A stretch of DNA of 64,000 bases from Variovorax sp. PBL-H6 (GTDB lineage Bacteria > Pseudomonadota > Gammaproteobacteria > Burkholderiales > Burkholderiaceae_C). The position numbers were made by a program, and so were the translations under genes. Below, in pieces: positions 42,361 through 51,003 of the stretch (positions are counted from its first letter, which is position 1; each line of letters begins with the position of its first letter). Below the pieces are notes generated by a model. The model had not been told where the DNA came from. It did no database searches and saw only the letters and a program-made list of their open reading frames with translations. The stretch spans positions 62,001-126,000 of the forward strand of contig NZ_LR594659.1 in the NCBI RefSeq assembly GCF_901827155.1, in the 5' to 3' direction.

Positions 42361-43788
42361 ATGAGCACGATCAACTACAGCGAGAAGATCCCTAACAACG
42401 TCAACCTGGGCGAAGACCGCACGCTGCAGCGCGCGCTCGAAGGCTGGCAGCCCAACTTCATCCACTGGTGGGATGACGTCGGCCCGGACGAGTCCACGAA
42501 CTACGAGGTCTACCTCCGCACGGCCGTGAGCGTGGATCCGAACGGCTGGGCCCAGTTCGGCCACGTGAAGATGCGCGACTACCGCTGGGGCATCTTCCTG
42601 AACCCGGGCGATGCCAACCGCGAGGTCCACTTCGGCGACCACAAGGGCGAGAAGGCGTGGCAGGACGTGCCCGGCGAGCACCGGGCCAATCTGCGCCGCA
42701 TCATCGTCACGCAGGGCGACACCGAGCCGGCATCCGTCGAGCAGCAGCGCCACCTCGGCCTGACCTGCCCGAGCCAGTACGACCTGCGCAACCTGTTCCA
42801 GGTCAACGTCGAGGAAGGCCGCCACCTGTGGGCCATGGTCTACCTGCTGCACAAGTATTTCGGCCGCGACGGGCGTGAAGAGGCCGACGCGCTGCTGCAA
42901 CGCGAGTCCGGCGACCAGGACAACCCGCGCATCCTCGGCGCCTTCAACGAGAAGACGCCGGACTGGCTGGCCTTCTTCATGTTCACCTACTTCACCGACC
43001 GCGACGGCAAGTTCCAGCTGTCGGCGCTGGCCGAGAGCGCCTTCGACCCGCTGGCGCGCACGACGAAGTTCATGCTGACCGAGGAAGCGCACCACATGTT
43101 CGTGGGCGAGAGCGGCGTTTCGCGCGTGCTCGCGCGCACCGCACAGGTCATGAACGAGCTCAAGACGGACGACCCGCAGAAGGTGCGCGCGGCCGGCGCC
43201 ATCGACCTCGGCACCATCCAGCGCTACCTGAACTTCCACTACAGCGTGACCATCGACCTGTTCGGCGCCGACCAGTCGAGCAATGCCGCCATCTTCTACA
43301 GCTCCGGTCTCAAGGGCCGCTACGAAGAAGGCAAGCGCACCGACGACCACGTGCTCAAGGGCCAGACCTACAAGGTGCTCGAAGTCCAGAACGGCCAGCT
43401 GGTCGAGAAGGACGTGCCCATGCTGAACGCGCTGAACGAAGTGCTGCGCGACGACTTCATCAAGGACTCGGTCGCCGGCGTGAGCCGCTGGAACAAGGTG
43501 CTGGAAAAGGCCGGCATTCCGACCCGCCTGACGGTGCCGCACAAGGCCTTCAACCGCCAGATCGGCGCGCTGGCCGGCATCAAGATGTCGCCTGAAGGCC
43601 GCGTGGTGAACGAGGCCGAGTGGGCCGCGAAGAAGAGCGAGTGGCTGCCCACGCCCGAGGACTTCGCTTTCGTGGCATCGTTGATGGGCCGCGTGGTCGA
43701 CCCCGGCAAGTTCGCCGGCTGGATCGCACCGCCCGTCATGGGCATCAACCGCCAGCCGGTCGATTTCGAGTACGTCCGCTTCGGGTGA
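42361..43788 (+). CDS. boxB: Benzoyl-CoA 2,3-epoxidase oxygenase subunit BoxB
   Basis: 475-residue diiron monooxygenase that epoxidises benzoyl-CoA at C2-C3 with electrons from BoxA. Seen: iron-ligand helices with FQVNVEEGRHLWAMVY (Glu and His ligands) and MLTEEAHHMFVGESGV (Glu, His ligands), matching the four-helix diiron core. It lies 46 bases after boxC. Length and motifs agree with the known BoxB of Azoarcus and Burkholderia. Cytoplasmic. Confidence 0.96.
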   Translation: MSTINYSEKIPNNVNLGEDRTLQRALEGWQPNFIHWWDDVGPDESTNYEVYLRTAVSVDPNGWAQFGHVKMRDYRWGIFLNPGDANREVHFGDHKGEKAWQDVPGEHRANLRRIIVTQGDTEPASVEQQRHLGLTCPSQYDLRNLFQVNVEEGRHLWAMVYLLHKYFGRDGREEADALLQRESGDQDNPRILGAFNEKTPDWLAFFMFTYFTDRDGKFQLSALAESAFDPLARTTKFMLTEEAHHMFVGESGVSRVLARTAQVMNELKTDDPQKVRAAGAIDLGTIQRYLNFHYSVTIDLFGADQSSNAAIFYSSGLKGRYEEGKRTDDHVLKGQTYKVLEVQNGQLVEKDVPMLNALNEVLRDDFIKDSVAGVSRWNKVLEKAGIPTRLTVPHKAFNRQIGALAGIKMSPEGRVVNEAEWAAKKSEWLPTPEDFAFVASLMGRVVDPGKFAGWIAPPVMGINRQPVDFEYVRFG

Positions 43789-43794
43789 CTGTTG

Positions 43795-43940
43795 CTCGCC
43801 CCCAGGTTGCCCGGCACTTCGTGTCCGGGCGCCCACCCCCTGCCGGGGGCAACACCAGCGGCCCGGCGAAGCCGGTTCCGCGGTGTTTCACGAAGCGGCC
43901 GGCGCTTTGCGCGGCCGTGGGGTGGTACAAGCGCCCGAAC
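43795..43940. repeat. GC-rich intergenic hairpin element between boxB and boxA
   Basis: The 187-base gap carries three stem-forming segments: GCCCGG facing CCGGGC around 43809-43830, CCCCC facing GGGGG at 43836-43849, and CGGCC..GCGC facing GCGCGGCCG at 43896-43917 around a TTT loop. I recall the same kind of sequence scattered between genes in Comamonadaceae genomes. Inside an operon it may act as an mRNA processing or stability element, or be a mobile repeat. Confidence 0.55.
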
Positions 43941-43975
43941 GGTATTGGCCGTCAGGGCGGCAAAGGAGATAAGAC

Positions 43976-45259
43976 ATGGACACAGCCACCATCCAACTCG
44001 GCGTCATCAAGCAGCACCTGATCGACCCGGAGATCTGCATTCGCTGCAACACGTGCGAGGCCACCTGCCCGGTCAACGCCATCACGCACGACGACCGCAA
44101 CTACGTGGTGCGTGCCGATGTCTGCAACGGCTGCATGGCGTGCATCTCACCCTGCCCGACAGGCTCCATCGACAACTGGCGCACCATGCCGGTGGCGCGC
44201 GCCTATTCGATCGAAGAGCAGCTCACGTGGGACGAACTGCCCGCCGAGCTCACGCCCGAGCAGCTCGAGGCCGAGGGCATCGCCTCGTCCGACGAGGTCG
44301 TGATGCAGACGCAGCCGGCGGCCGCGCCGCAGCCGGCCTCCGAGCCCGGCGAAGTGCCTTTCAATTCCGCGCAGTACGGTGCCACCGTGCCGCCCTGGTC
44401 GGCCGCGCACGCCTACACCAACCTGTTCCCGCCGAAGAGCCCGACCACCGCCACCGTCGTCGGCAACTTCAACTGCACCGAGGCCGGCTACGAGAACCAG
44501 ACGCACCACATCGTGCTGGACTTCGGCACCATGCCCTTTCCGGTGCTGGAGGGCCAGTCGATCGCCATCATCCCGCCGGGCACCGACGGCAACGGCAAGC
44601 CGCACTTCGCGCGCCAGTACTCCATCGCCAGCCCGCGCAACGGCGAGCGGCCGGGCTACAACAACGTCTCGCTCACGGTGAAGCGCGTGCTGCAAGACCA
44701 CCAGGGCAACCCGGTGCGCGGTGTCTGCAGCAATCACGTATGTGACCTGAAGGTCGGCGACAAGGTCCAGGTCATCGGCCCTTTCGGCAGCTCCTTCCTG
44801 ATGCCCAACCATCCCAAGTCGCACATCGTGATGATCTGCACCGGCACCGGCAGCGCACCCATGCGCGCCATGACCGAATGGCGCCGGCGATTGCGCAAGA
44901 GCGGCAAGTTCGAGAGCGGCAAGCTGCTGCTCTTCTTCGGCGCGCGCACCCAGCAGGAGCTGCCGTACTTCGGCCCGCTGCAGACGCTTCCCAAGGACTT
45001 CATCGACATCAACTTCGCCTTCTCGCGCACGCCGGGGCAGCCCAAGCGCTACGTGCAGGACGCGATGCGCGAGCGTGCCGCCGACCTGGCGGCGCTGCTC
45101 AAGGACGGCCAGACCCACTTCTATGTCTGCGGGCTCAAGAGCATGGAAGAGGGAGTGGTGCTCGCGCTGCGCGACGTGGCGGCAGAGGCGGGCCTGGACT
45201 GGGACAGCGTCGGCGTCGCACTCAAGCGCGAAGGCCGCCTGCATCTCGAGACCTACTAA
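43976..45259 (+). CDS. boxA: Benzoyl-CoA 2,3-epoxidase reductase subunit BoxA
   Basis: 427-residue electron-transfer partner of BoxB. Seen: two 4Fe-4S ferredoxin motifs near the N-terminus ([16 protein letters not shown] and [15 protein letters not shown]), a flexible Ala/Pro-rich linker (about 75-135), and a C-terminal ferredoxin-NADP-reductase module with [11 protein letters not shown] (FAD), [10 protein letters not shown] (NADP) and [13 protein letters not shown]. It passes electrons from NADPH through FAD and iron-sulfur clusters to BoxB. The ATG at 43976 follows AAAGGAG. Confidence 0.95.
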   Translation: MDTATIQLGVIKQHLIDPEICIRCNTCEATCPVNAITHDDRNYVVRADVCNGCMACISPCPTGSIDNWRTMPVARAYSIEEQLTWDELPAELTPEQLEAEGIASSDEVVMQTQPAAAPQPASEPGEVPFNSAQYGATVPPWSAAHAYTNLFPPKSPTTATVVGNFNCTEAGYENQTHHIVLDFGTMPFPVLEGQSIAIIPPGTDGNGKPHFARQYSIASPRNGERPGYNNVSLTVKRVLQDHQGNPVRGVCSNHVCDLKVGDKVQVIGPFGSSFLMPNHPKSHIVMICTGTGSAPMRAMTEWRRRLRKSGKFESGKLLLFFGARTQQELPYFGPLQTLPKDFIDINFAFSRTPGQPKRYVQDAMRERAADLAALLKDGQTHFYVCGLKSMEEGVVLALRDVAAEAGLDWDSVGVALKREGRLHLETY

Positions 45260-45269
45260 GCTCGGCGCC

Positions 45270-45713
45270 ATGAAGTTCGCCGAATTCCATGTGGGTCAGG
45301 TCATCGAGGCCGGGCCCTATGTCGTCACCGAATCCGAGCTGCTGCAGTTCGCCAAGGCCTATGACCCGCAATGGTTCCACACCGACGGGGAGGCGGCCGT
45401 CGCCGGTCCGTTCGGCGGACTGATCGCCAGCGGCTGGCACACCGGCGGCATCGCGATGCGGCTGGTGACCGATGCGGCATTGGCCGGCTCCGAGTCGTTT
45501 GCCTCGCCGGGCCTGGCCTACATGAAATGGCCCAACCCGGTTCGCCCGGGCGATGCGCTGCGGCTCGTGGCTGATGTCATCGAGGTGAGGCGTTCGGAGA
45601 AGCGGCCCACGCTGGGCATCCTGCGGTGGCGATGGCGGCTGTTCAACCAGCGCGAGCAATTGGCGCTGGATCTGGAGGCAACGAGCTTGTTCAAGCTCGA
45701 GGTGGCGCCATGA
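45270..45713 (+). CDS. MaoC-like (R)-enoyl-CoA hydratase family protein
   Basis: 147-residue hot-dog-fold protein of the MaoC family. Seen: the hydratase-2 type segment FAKAYDPQWFHTDGEAA with Asp/His, and GPFGGLIASGWHTGGIAMRL. Members hydrate enoyl-CoAs; here it may hydrate 3,4-dehydroadipyl-CoA products on the way to beta-oxidation. It starts 10 bases after the boxA stop and is the last gene of the right-hand box operon. Confidence 0.85.
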   Translation: MKFAEFHVGQVIEAGPYVVTESELLQFAKAYDPQWFHTDGEAAVAGPFGGLIASGWHTGGIAMRLVTDAALAGSESFASPGLAYMKWPNPVRPGDALRLVADVIEVRRSEKRPTLGILRWRWRLFNQREQLALDLEATSLFKLEVAP

Positions 45714-45772
45714 TGACACCGTGCTCCGCTGGCGTTGGCGGCGCTTCTCCGAGCCGCTCCGACATGAAGCGT

Positions 45773-47161
45773 CTAGGCGGGCGCTAAGGTCACCAGGATC
45801 CCGTTCCTCGGGCGAAGCACGATGGCCGCCTGCAGCTCGACCTTGTGACCGGGGACGAGGCTCACCCGGTAACGCTGAAAGAGCATGGCCAGGAGCAGCT
45901 GCGCCTGCATGGTGGCGAAGCTTTTGCCAATGCACAGGTGGCCGCCCGCGCCAAAGGGAAGGTAAGCGCCGCGGTGGCGGCCTTTGGCGTTCGCCTCGGT
46001 AAAGCGCTCCGGCTCGAACGCCTCCGGCCTCTGCCAGATCGCCGGGTGGCGGTGGATCACATACGGCACGATCGCCACGAGCGACCCGGCAGGGATCCGG
46101 TAGCCCGCGATGTTGTCCTCCGCGACAGCCCTGCGGACCGTAAGCCAGAGAGGCCCCTTGAGGCGCATGGCCTCCTGGAAAGCCATCTTCGTGTACGCGA
46201 GCTTGCCGAGGTCCGCGAACTCTGGGGGGCGGTCGCCGGCGAGCGAGCTTGCCTCGGCGGCGACTCGCTGCGCCGCCTCCGGGTGCCCGCACAAGAAATG
46301 CACGGTCCAGGCGAGCGCTGTTGCGGTCGTCTCGTGGGCCGCGACGAGGAGCGTGACCAGCTCGTCCCGGACCTGCTGCTCGCTCATTCCCTCGCCGGTG
46401 TCCGCATCGCGCGCCACAAGCAGCAGGTCGAGCAGGTCGCCCCCCTCGCAAGGCTGCCGATACCGGCTCCGGATGATCGGATAGATGATTCGATCGATCG
46501 TCCGGCGCGCCTGTTGGAACCGGCGGCTCCCCGGGATCGGGAGCCACTGCGGCAGGGAGTTCGTCCACATGAGGACGTTGATGTGCCTGAATGCGACGTT
46601 CACCGCTTCCGTCAGCTCGCTCATCTCCTTCGCGTTGATCGAGGTGCTGAGCAAGGCGCGCAGGAAGGTGTGGGTCGAGATGCTCTTCAGCTCCTTGAGC
46701 AATTCGATGGGCTGACCGTTCTCCGCGGCCGGGCGCCACGCCTCGAGCCCCTCGGCTGCGGCCTCGGCCAGGAGCGACGTCATCACTGCGAGCTTCTGGC
46801 GGTGGAACTGAGGCTGCATCATTCGCCGCTGACGCAGCCAGGCGCTCCCCTCGGTCGTCCCGAGCCCGTTGCCCGCGAGCTGCTGGCCCGCGGCCCACAT
46901 GCTCCCGTCCTTGATGAAGTTGCCACTGTTGGCATGGAAGACATGCTCGACGTGGTCGGGGTGACTGAGCAGATAGATCTTCTCGAAGCCCACGTTGACG
47001 CAGGCCACGTCTCCATGCCGCTTCACGACGCCCAGCAAGGCCTGCAGGGGATCGAGGAGCACTTGGGGGAGCAGGCCAACAAGCGGGTAGCCGCTCGCAC
47101 CCGGAACCGCAAGGGCGCGCTTGGCACCGGTGTCGCATGTCTGTTCGCTACGGTTCACCAT
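45773..47161 (-). CDS. Cytochrome P450 of the terpenoid cluster
   Basis: 462-residue soluble bacterial P450 with no N-terminal anchor. Seen: the oxygen-activating I-helix AAHETT (274-279), the K-helix EAMR (Glu330, Arg333), and the heme-binding FGAGGHLCIG with Cys410. It would hydroxylate or otherwise oxidise a hydrophobic substrate, with electrons from a ferredoxin not encoded here. The start lies five bases after the stop of the cis-prenyltransferase gene, so it is the last gene of a three-gene operon and probably oxidises the terpene formed by its partners. Convergent to the MaoC gene. Confidence 0.93.
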   Translation of the reverse strand: MVNRSEQTCDTGAKRALAVPGASGYPLVGLLPQVLLDPLQALLGVVKRHGDVACVNVGFEKIYLLSHPDHVEHVFHANSGNFIKDGSMWAAGQQLAGNGLGTTEGSAWLRQRRMMQPQFHRQKLAVMTSLLAEAAAEGLEAWRPAAENGQPIELLKELKSISTHTFLRALLSTSINAKEMSELTEAVNVAFRHINVLMWTNSLPQWLPIPGSRRFQQARRTIDRIIYPIIRSRYRQPCEGGDLLDLLLVARDADTGEGMSEQQVRDELVTLLVAAHETTATALAWTVHFLCGHPEAAQRVAAEASSLAGDRPPEFADLGKLAYTKMAFQEAMRLKGPLWLTVRRAVAEDNIAGYRIPAGSLVAIVPYVIHRHPAIWQRPEAFEPERFTEANAKGRHRGAYLPFGAGGHLCIGKSFATMQAQLLLAMLFQRYRVSLVPGHKVELQAAIVLRPRNGILVTLAPA

Positions 47162-47166
47162 GGGGC

Positions 47167-47916
47167 CTACACACCAAAACGGCGTTGCCGCTGTTCAAAG
47201 GCCCGCAGCGCCTGGCGGAAATCGGCTTCCTCGAAATCGGGCCACAACGAATTGGAGAAATAGAGCTCCGCGTAGGCGACCTGCCACAGCAAGAAGCCAG
47301 ACAGTCGTTGTTCGCCGGATGTGCGGATCATCAGATCGAGGGGCGGCTGATCGTGAGTAAAGAGGCGTTTGTTGACGTTTTCCTGGGACAACAGGCGGGT
47401 GGCTATTTCTTCACCCGAGAAGCCCATGCGGGCGCCTTCCTCGATGAGCTCCCGAACGGCAGAGATGATCTCGTCGTGACCGTCGTAGGCGATGGCAATA
47501 TTGACCAGCATGCCGTCGACATCTTTGGTCGTTTCCGCGATGTCACGCAGCGCCATCACGATGCTTGGGGGCAGCAAACTGATCGCCCCGATGGGCTTGA
47601 GCCGCCAACGGCGAGCTTGCGCCAGCTTCTGGAGGCCGCCGACGATGATGTCTGCGAGTTCACACACATCGTGTGGGGAGCGTCGCATGTTGTCGATGGA
47701 CAATGCCCAGAGGGTGACGAACTCGATACGAGCCTTGTCGCACCAGGCGAGGAGTTGGCCTACTTTCTCGGCCCCACGGCGGTAACTGTCGCCGCTTGCC
47801 GCGCCGTTCTTTGCTGCCCAGCGTCGGTTGCCATCCAGAATCACGCCGACGTGGCGTGGAATCGGGGATGTCGTGAGCTGCTCCATTCGGGCGTTGTCGA
47901 TAGCGTTGCTACCCAT
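47167..47916 (-). CDS. cis-Prenyltransferase (UppS-like) of the terpenoid cluster
   Basis: 249-residue undecaprenyl/short-chain Z-prenyl diphosphate synthase family enzyme. Seen: HVGVILDGNRRWA with catalytic Asp28, LWALSIDNMRRSP, and IRTSGEQRLSGFLLWQ followed by YAELYF. The segment LSIDNMRR is nearer to short-chain Z-farnesyl diphosphate synthases than to cell-wall UppS (LSSENWNRP type). It overlaps the end of the terpene synthase gene by eight bases. Since an essential uppS is normally next to cdsA and dxr elsewhere, this copy is probably a dedicated enzyme supplying a cis-allylic diphosphate for cyclisation. The ATG at 47914-47916 is used. Moderate GC. Confidence 0.88.
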   Translation of the reverse strand: MGSNAIDNARMEQLTTSPIPRHVGVILDGNRRWAAKNGAASGDSYRRGAEKVGQLLAWCDKARIEFVTLWALSIDNMRRSPHDVCELADIIVGGLQKLAQARRWRLKPIGAISLLPPSIVMALRDIAETTKDVDGMLVNIAIAYDGHDEIISAVRELIEEGARMGFSGEEIATRLLSQENVNKRLFTHDQPPLDLMIRTSGEQRLSGFLLWQVAYAELYFSNSLWPDFEEADFRQALRAFEQRQRRFGV

Positions 47917-49006
47917 GGAGCTGCTCCCACCACCATGCAATATGGGGGATGTCGATGGGCTCGAGGGATGCATCTGATGGCGTATCGGAGAAGCGCATGG
48001 TGGACTGGGTTGCGTTCGGAGAGCGTCCGTCCGGATTGCGATAGCGCAGCGAGACATTCCCGTAGTCGATGTTGGCGCGGATGAAATGACCCAGCCCGAC
48101 GATGTAGCGGTTCAGGTCGGAACTCGCCCGGCGTGCGATCTGCTCGCGCAGGGTCAGGAACAGGCACATCAGCCGGTCGCGCATGCGCACAGCGCGGTCA
48201 AGCGCTTCCGGCACGGAACAGCCGAAGTGGGCGGCGAGAACACTGACGTAGTTCAGCAGGAGAACACCGTGGCGCTGCTGAAACCACAAATCCTTTGCGT
48301 AGGAGTAAAGGTCGTTGTCGACAGCGACGATGATTCCGGAGATCTCGGTGAGCGCCCGCACCGCCGGGGCATCCCACTCCTTGCCGGACACCTCGATGCC
48401 ATTGAGGAAGTCCAACCAGCCCGTGAAGGCCGTGCCGCCAACGGTATACAGGCGCTGAGCCGTGTAGTCGGCAAGTGAGGGGAGTTCCGTACGCGTCTGG
48501 GAGGCGACCTCCCAAGCGACTGCGGACAGCCAGTCCTGCTGGCCGTCGATGATCCGGTGCCTTTGGACGGGCGTGCTCATGCCGTGCAGGCGCTCCGCGA
48601 GATCGCGCAAGGCAACGGAGGAGGGGGAGCCTTCGGGCAGCAGAGCGGCGGCGGGTACCCTGAGCGTCCGGATGACCTTTACGGCGAGCTCGGCGAGTTG
48701 GGCGAGTCCGCCCCCGGCCTTGGCGGTAGGCAGCCGGTCATAGAACTCATCCCATACAAAGGCGAGGTGGAACCAGTCCGTGCAGATCTGGAGGTGCTCG
48801 GGGATTCCGTCGGGCGCCATTCTGGCGGCGAGTTCACCGCAATTGAACGCCTGCACCGTCTCGCGGCCGGTTGCGTCAGGCCAGAAGGCGAACTGCGCGA
48901 TCCAGTCTTCTGAGCGGCGCTGGATCTCCGACACCAGGGGGTGGACTGCGGATGGAATCGGGCAGTAAACCGGCGGCGGATCGACATGGATCGGTTCATG
49001 TGTCAT
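47909..49006 (-). CDS. Class I terpene synthase
   Basis: 365-residue bacterial type terpene cyclase. Seen: a metal motif DEFYD (86-90) in LAFVWDEFYDRL, the second metal motif NDLYSYAKD (231-239, Asn/Ser/Asp ligands) and the RY pair (321-322) near the C-terminus that senses diphosphate. The first motif is DExxD rather than the common DDxxD/E. It would ionise and cyclise a prenyl diphosphate; product unknown. First gene of the operon with the cis-prenyltransferase and P450. No trans-FPP synthase gene lies nearby, so the cis-enzyme may make its substrate. Confidence 0.88.
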   Translation of the reverse strand: MTHEPIHVDPPPVYCPIPSAVHPLVSEIQRRSEDWIAQFAFWPDATGRETVQAFNCGELAARMAPDGIPEHLQICTDWFHLAFVWDEFYDRLPTAKAGGGLAQLAELAVKVIRTLRVPAAALLPEGSPSSVALRDLAERLHGMSTPVQRHRIIDGQQDWLSAVAWEVASQTRTELPSLADYTAQRLYTVGGTAFTGWLDFLNGIEVSGKEWDAPAVRALTEISGIIVAVDNDLYSYAKDLWFQQRHGVLLLNYVSVLAAHFGCSVPEALDRAVRMRDRLMCLFLTLREQIARRASSDLNRYIVGLGHFIRANIDYGNVSLRYRNPDGRSPNATQSTMRFSDTPSDASLEPIDIPHIAWWWEQLHG

Positions 49007-49280
49007 CGGAACTTTCCGGTTGCGTCAGACACGACCTTAAGCAGCCCACTCGCCGGAGCGGCTTCGTTGCGACAAAAAGCCAGATTTCGTCCCCAGCGGC
49101 AGCCTGACCCCGTGGAGAAATATGCTAGATGGCCGGTGGCGTTCGGCTACGCCTCCCGTTCAAGCCTGGGCCTGTGCCCGGTGTGGAGTCAACAGACCTG
49201 GACGGTGGCGTACGAGTTCGCCACGCAACAACTCAACGACTGACTTCAGGCCGCCCTTCTCAAGCTCGCGGTAGCCCCGA
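49007..49280. other. Gap upstream of the terpenoid operon
   Basis: 274 bases between the terpene synthase start and the end of the EamA gene. It should hold the operon's promoter. I see no convincing -35/-10 pair or operator, only a small GGAA/TTCC repeat near the start codon. A short frame on the other strand ending at 49243 is probably not a gene. Confidence 0.3.
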
Positions 49281-50168
49281 CTAAGACGATGCCTGCGTCC
49301 TGGCCGCCCGCGCCTTCCCCGTCAACACGAGCGCGATGCCCCCAAGAATCACGATGGAGCAGAGCATCAAGCGCGGCGTGATCGCTTCCGACAGGAAGAT
49401 CACCCCACCGAAGGCGGCGATCGGCGGCACCGACAGCTGCACCGTCGCTGCCCGCATCGCCGAGAGCCCCGGCAGCGCCGCATACCAGATGACATAGCCG
49501 ATGCCCGAGGTCAGCGCGCCCGAGGCCACGGCCAGCGCAACGCCAGCCGCATCGGCGTGCGCGCTGCCGGCAAGCACCAGGCTCAGCGCCAATGCCATCG
49601 GCGCCGCCCGCAAGAAGTTGCGCGCTGTCGCGGCCAGCGGATCGGCCACGCCGCGCCCGCGCAGCGAATACACACCCCAGGCCACGCCCGCGACCCCCAT
49701 CAGCATCGCGCCGACCGGTGGCGGCGCCGCGACGCCCGGCGAGACCAGGTAGACCAGGCCCGCAACCGCCAGCACGAAGCCCGACCACGCCACCGGCCCG
49801 AACATCTCGCCCGCGCGCAGGCCGGCGCAGAGCATCGTCAGCTGCACCGCACCGAACAGGATCAGCGCCCCCGTGCCGGCCGGCAGGCTGAGGTAGGCGA
49901 AGGAGAAGAACGCGACATACACGAACAGCATCGCCGCCGCGAGCCAGTCCGCGCGGCCGGCCGCCTGCGGCCGGGAACGCAGGCGCACGACCAGCGCGAG
50001 CGTGAGCGCGCCCGCCACCAGCCGGATGCTGCCGAAGCTGGCGGCATCGATGCCCCCTTGTTGCAGCGCCATGCGGCACAGCAGCGAATTGGCCGCGAAG
50101 GCGAGCATCGCGGCCACGGTGAGCCCGACAATCCGAAGGCCGGGCGGGCCGTCAAGCGGCTCAGGCAT
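49281..50168 (-). CDS. EamA/DMT-family membrane transporter
   Basis: Drug/metabolite transporter superfamily protein, 295 residues, with ten predicted membrane helices in two EamA repeats. Seen: AANSLLCRMALQQGGIDAAS at the start of repeat one and TSGIGYVIWYAALPGLSAMR with PPIAAFGGVIFLSEA in repeat two. Such proteins export or import small metabolites; the substrate is unknown. The ATG at 50166-50168 overlaps the stop of the DUF2182 gene by eight bases, so the two are coupled. Confidence 0.88.
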   Translation of the reverse strand: MPEPLDGPPGLRIVGLTVAAMLAFAANSLLCRMALQQGGIDAASFGSIRLVAGALTLALVVRLRSRPQAAGRADWLAAAMLFVYVAFFSFAYLSLPAGTGALILFGAVQLTMLCAGLRAGEMFGPVAWSGFVLAVAGLVYLVSPGVAAPPPVGAMLMGVAGVAWGVYSLRGRGVADPLAATARNFLRAAPMALALSLVLAGSAHADAAGVALAVASGALTSGIGYVIWYAALPGLSAMRAATVQLSVPPIAAFGGVIFLSEAITPRLMLCSIVILGGIALVLTGKARAARTQASS

Positions 50169-50991
50169 GGACGACCACCACCAACGCCCCACCGGCGAGC
50201 AGCGCGATGCCGAGTGGCGCGCTGAGATGCCGGCCCCACGAGACGTTTTTCTCGACAGCCATCAGCGCAGCCAACAGCAGCATCCAGCCCAGGCTGCCGG
50301 TGCCCAGGGCGAACATCAACAGCATCAGCGCCCAGCAGCAGCCCACGCAGAACACGCCGTGGTACACGCCCAGCGCAAAGGCCTGCCGCGCCGGCGCCGG
50401 TCCGCGCCAGTGCGTGATGACGAAGCCCAGCGGTGTGCGGCATTTGTCCAGGCACTGGTGCTTGAGCCGGCTGAACTGGAAGGCGCCGGCCAGCCCGAGG
50501 GTCGCGGCGCCGATGAGCCAGCCGTGCCACGCCAGGGTCGGCGAGCGCGCCAGCAGCGCCAGGATCAGCTCGTGCAGCCCGTGCGCCAGCAGACCGAAGA
50601 CGCCCCACGCAGCCATGTAGCCGAGCCCGAGCAGCGCGAGCAGGCGTCCGTGGTCCGGCCGCCGCGCCGTCATCCGGTCGAAGACGTCGAACAGAGGCAG
50701 GGTGGTGGGCAGCATCATGGCCGCGGTCATGAGGACCCAGGCCAGGGCGTAGAGCAGCGCCGGCACCAGCAGCTCGCCCGCGGGCAGGGCGCGGCAGAGA
50801 AAGGCCGCGGGCCCGGAGGCCAGCCAGTCGCCATGCTCGAGGTAGCGCCCGTACGGGCTGCGCGCCCACGCCCACAACGCCAGCCAGGCGAGCGCGACGA
50901 GCGCCACGAGCAGCGGCACGAACACCCGCCGGTGACGCACGGCGCCGGAGCGCGGCCGACCCGGCCGCGCGATGCCCGCAGGGGCGTCCAT
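50161..50991 (-). CDS. DUF2182-family metal-binding-like membrane protein
   Basis: 276-residue integral membrane protein of DUF2182 with about seven to eight helices. Seen: TAAMMLPTTLPLF, FQFSRLKHQCLDKCRTPLGF with His/Cys residues, and FCVGCCWALMLLMF, the likely metal or redox site. The biochemical role is not known. It lies 12 bases after the DUF1326 gene, a pairing that recurs in proteobacteria and points to a joint function, and overlaps the EamA gene by eight bases. Confidence 0.88.
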   Translation of the reverse strand: MDAPAGIARPGRPRSGAVRHRRVFVPLLVALVALAWLALWAWARSPYGRYLEHGDWLASGPAAFLCRALPAGELLVPALLYALAWVLMTAAMMLPTTLPLFDVFDRMTARRPDHGRLLALLGLGYMAAWGVFGLLAHGLHELILALLARSPTLAWHGWLIGAATLGLAGAFQFSRLKHQCLDKCRTPLGFVITHWRGPAPARQAFALGVYHGVFCVGCCWALMLLMFALGTGSLGWMLLLAALMAVEKNVSWGRHLSAPLGIALLAGGALVVVVHA

Positions 50992-51003
50992 CGCTTCACC
51001 GCT

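Noticed and set aside
48941..49243. Plus-strand frame ending upstream of the terpenoid operon, considered as an insertion-sequence remnant
   Set aside because: No transposase motif could be matched and it overlaps the terpene synthase start.
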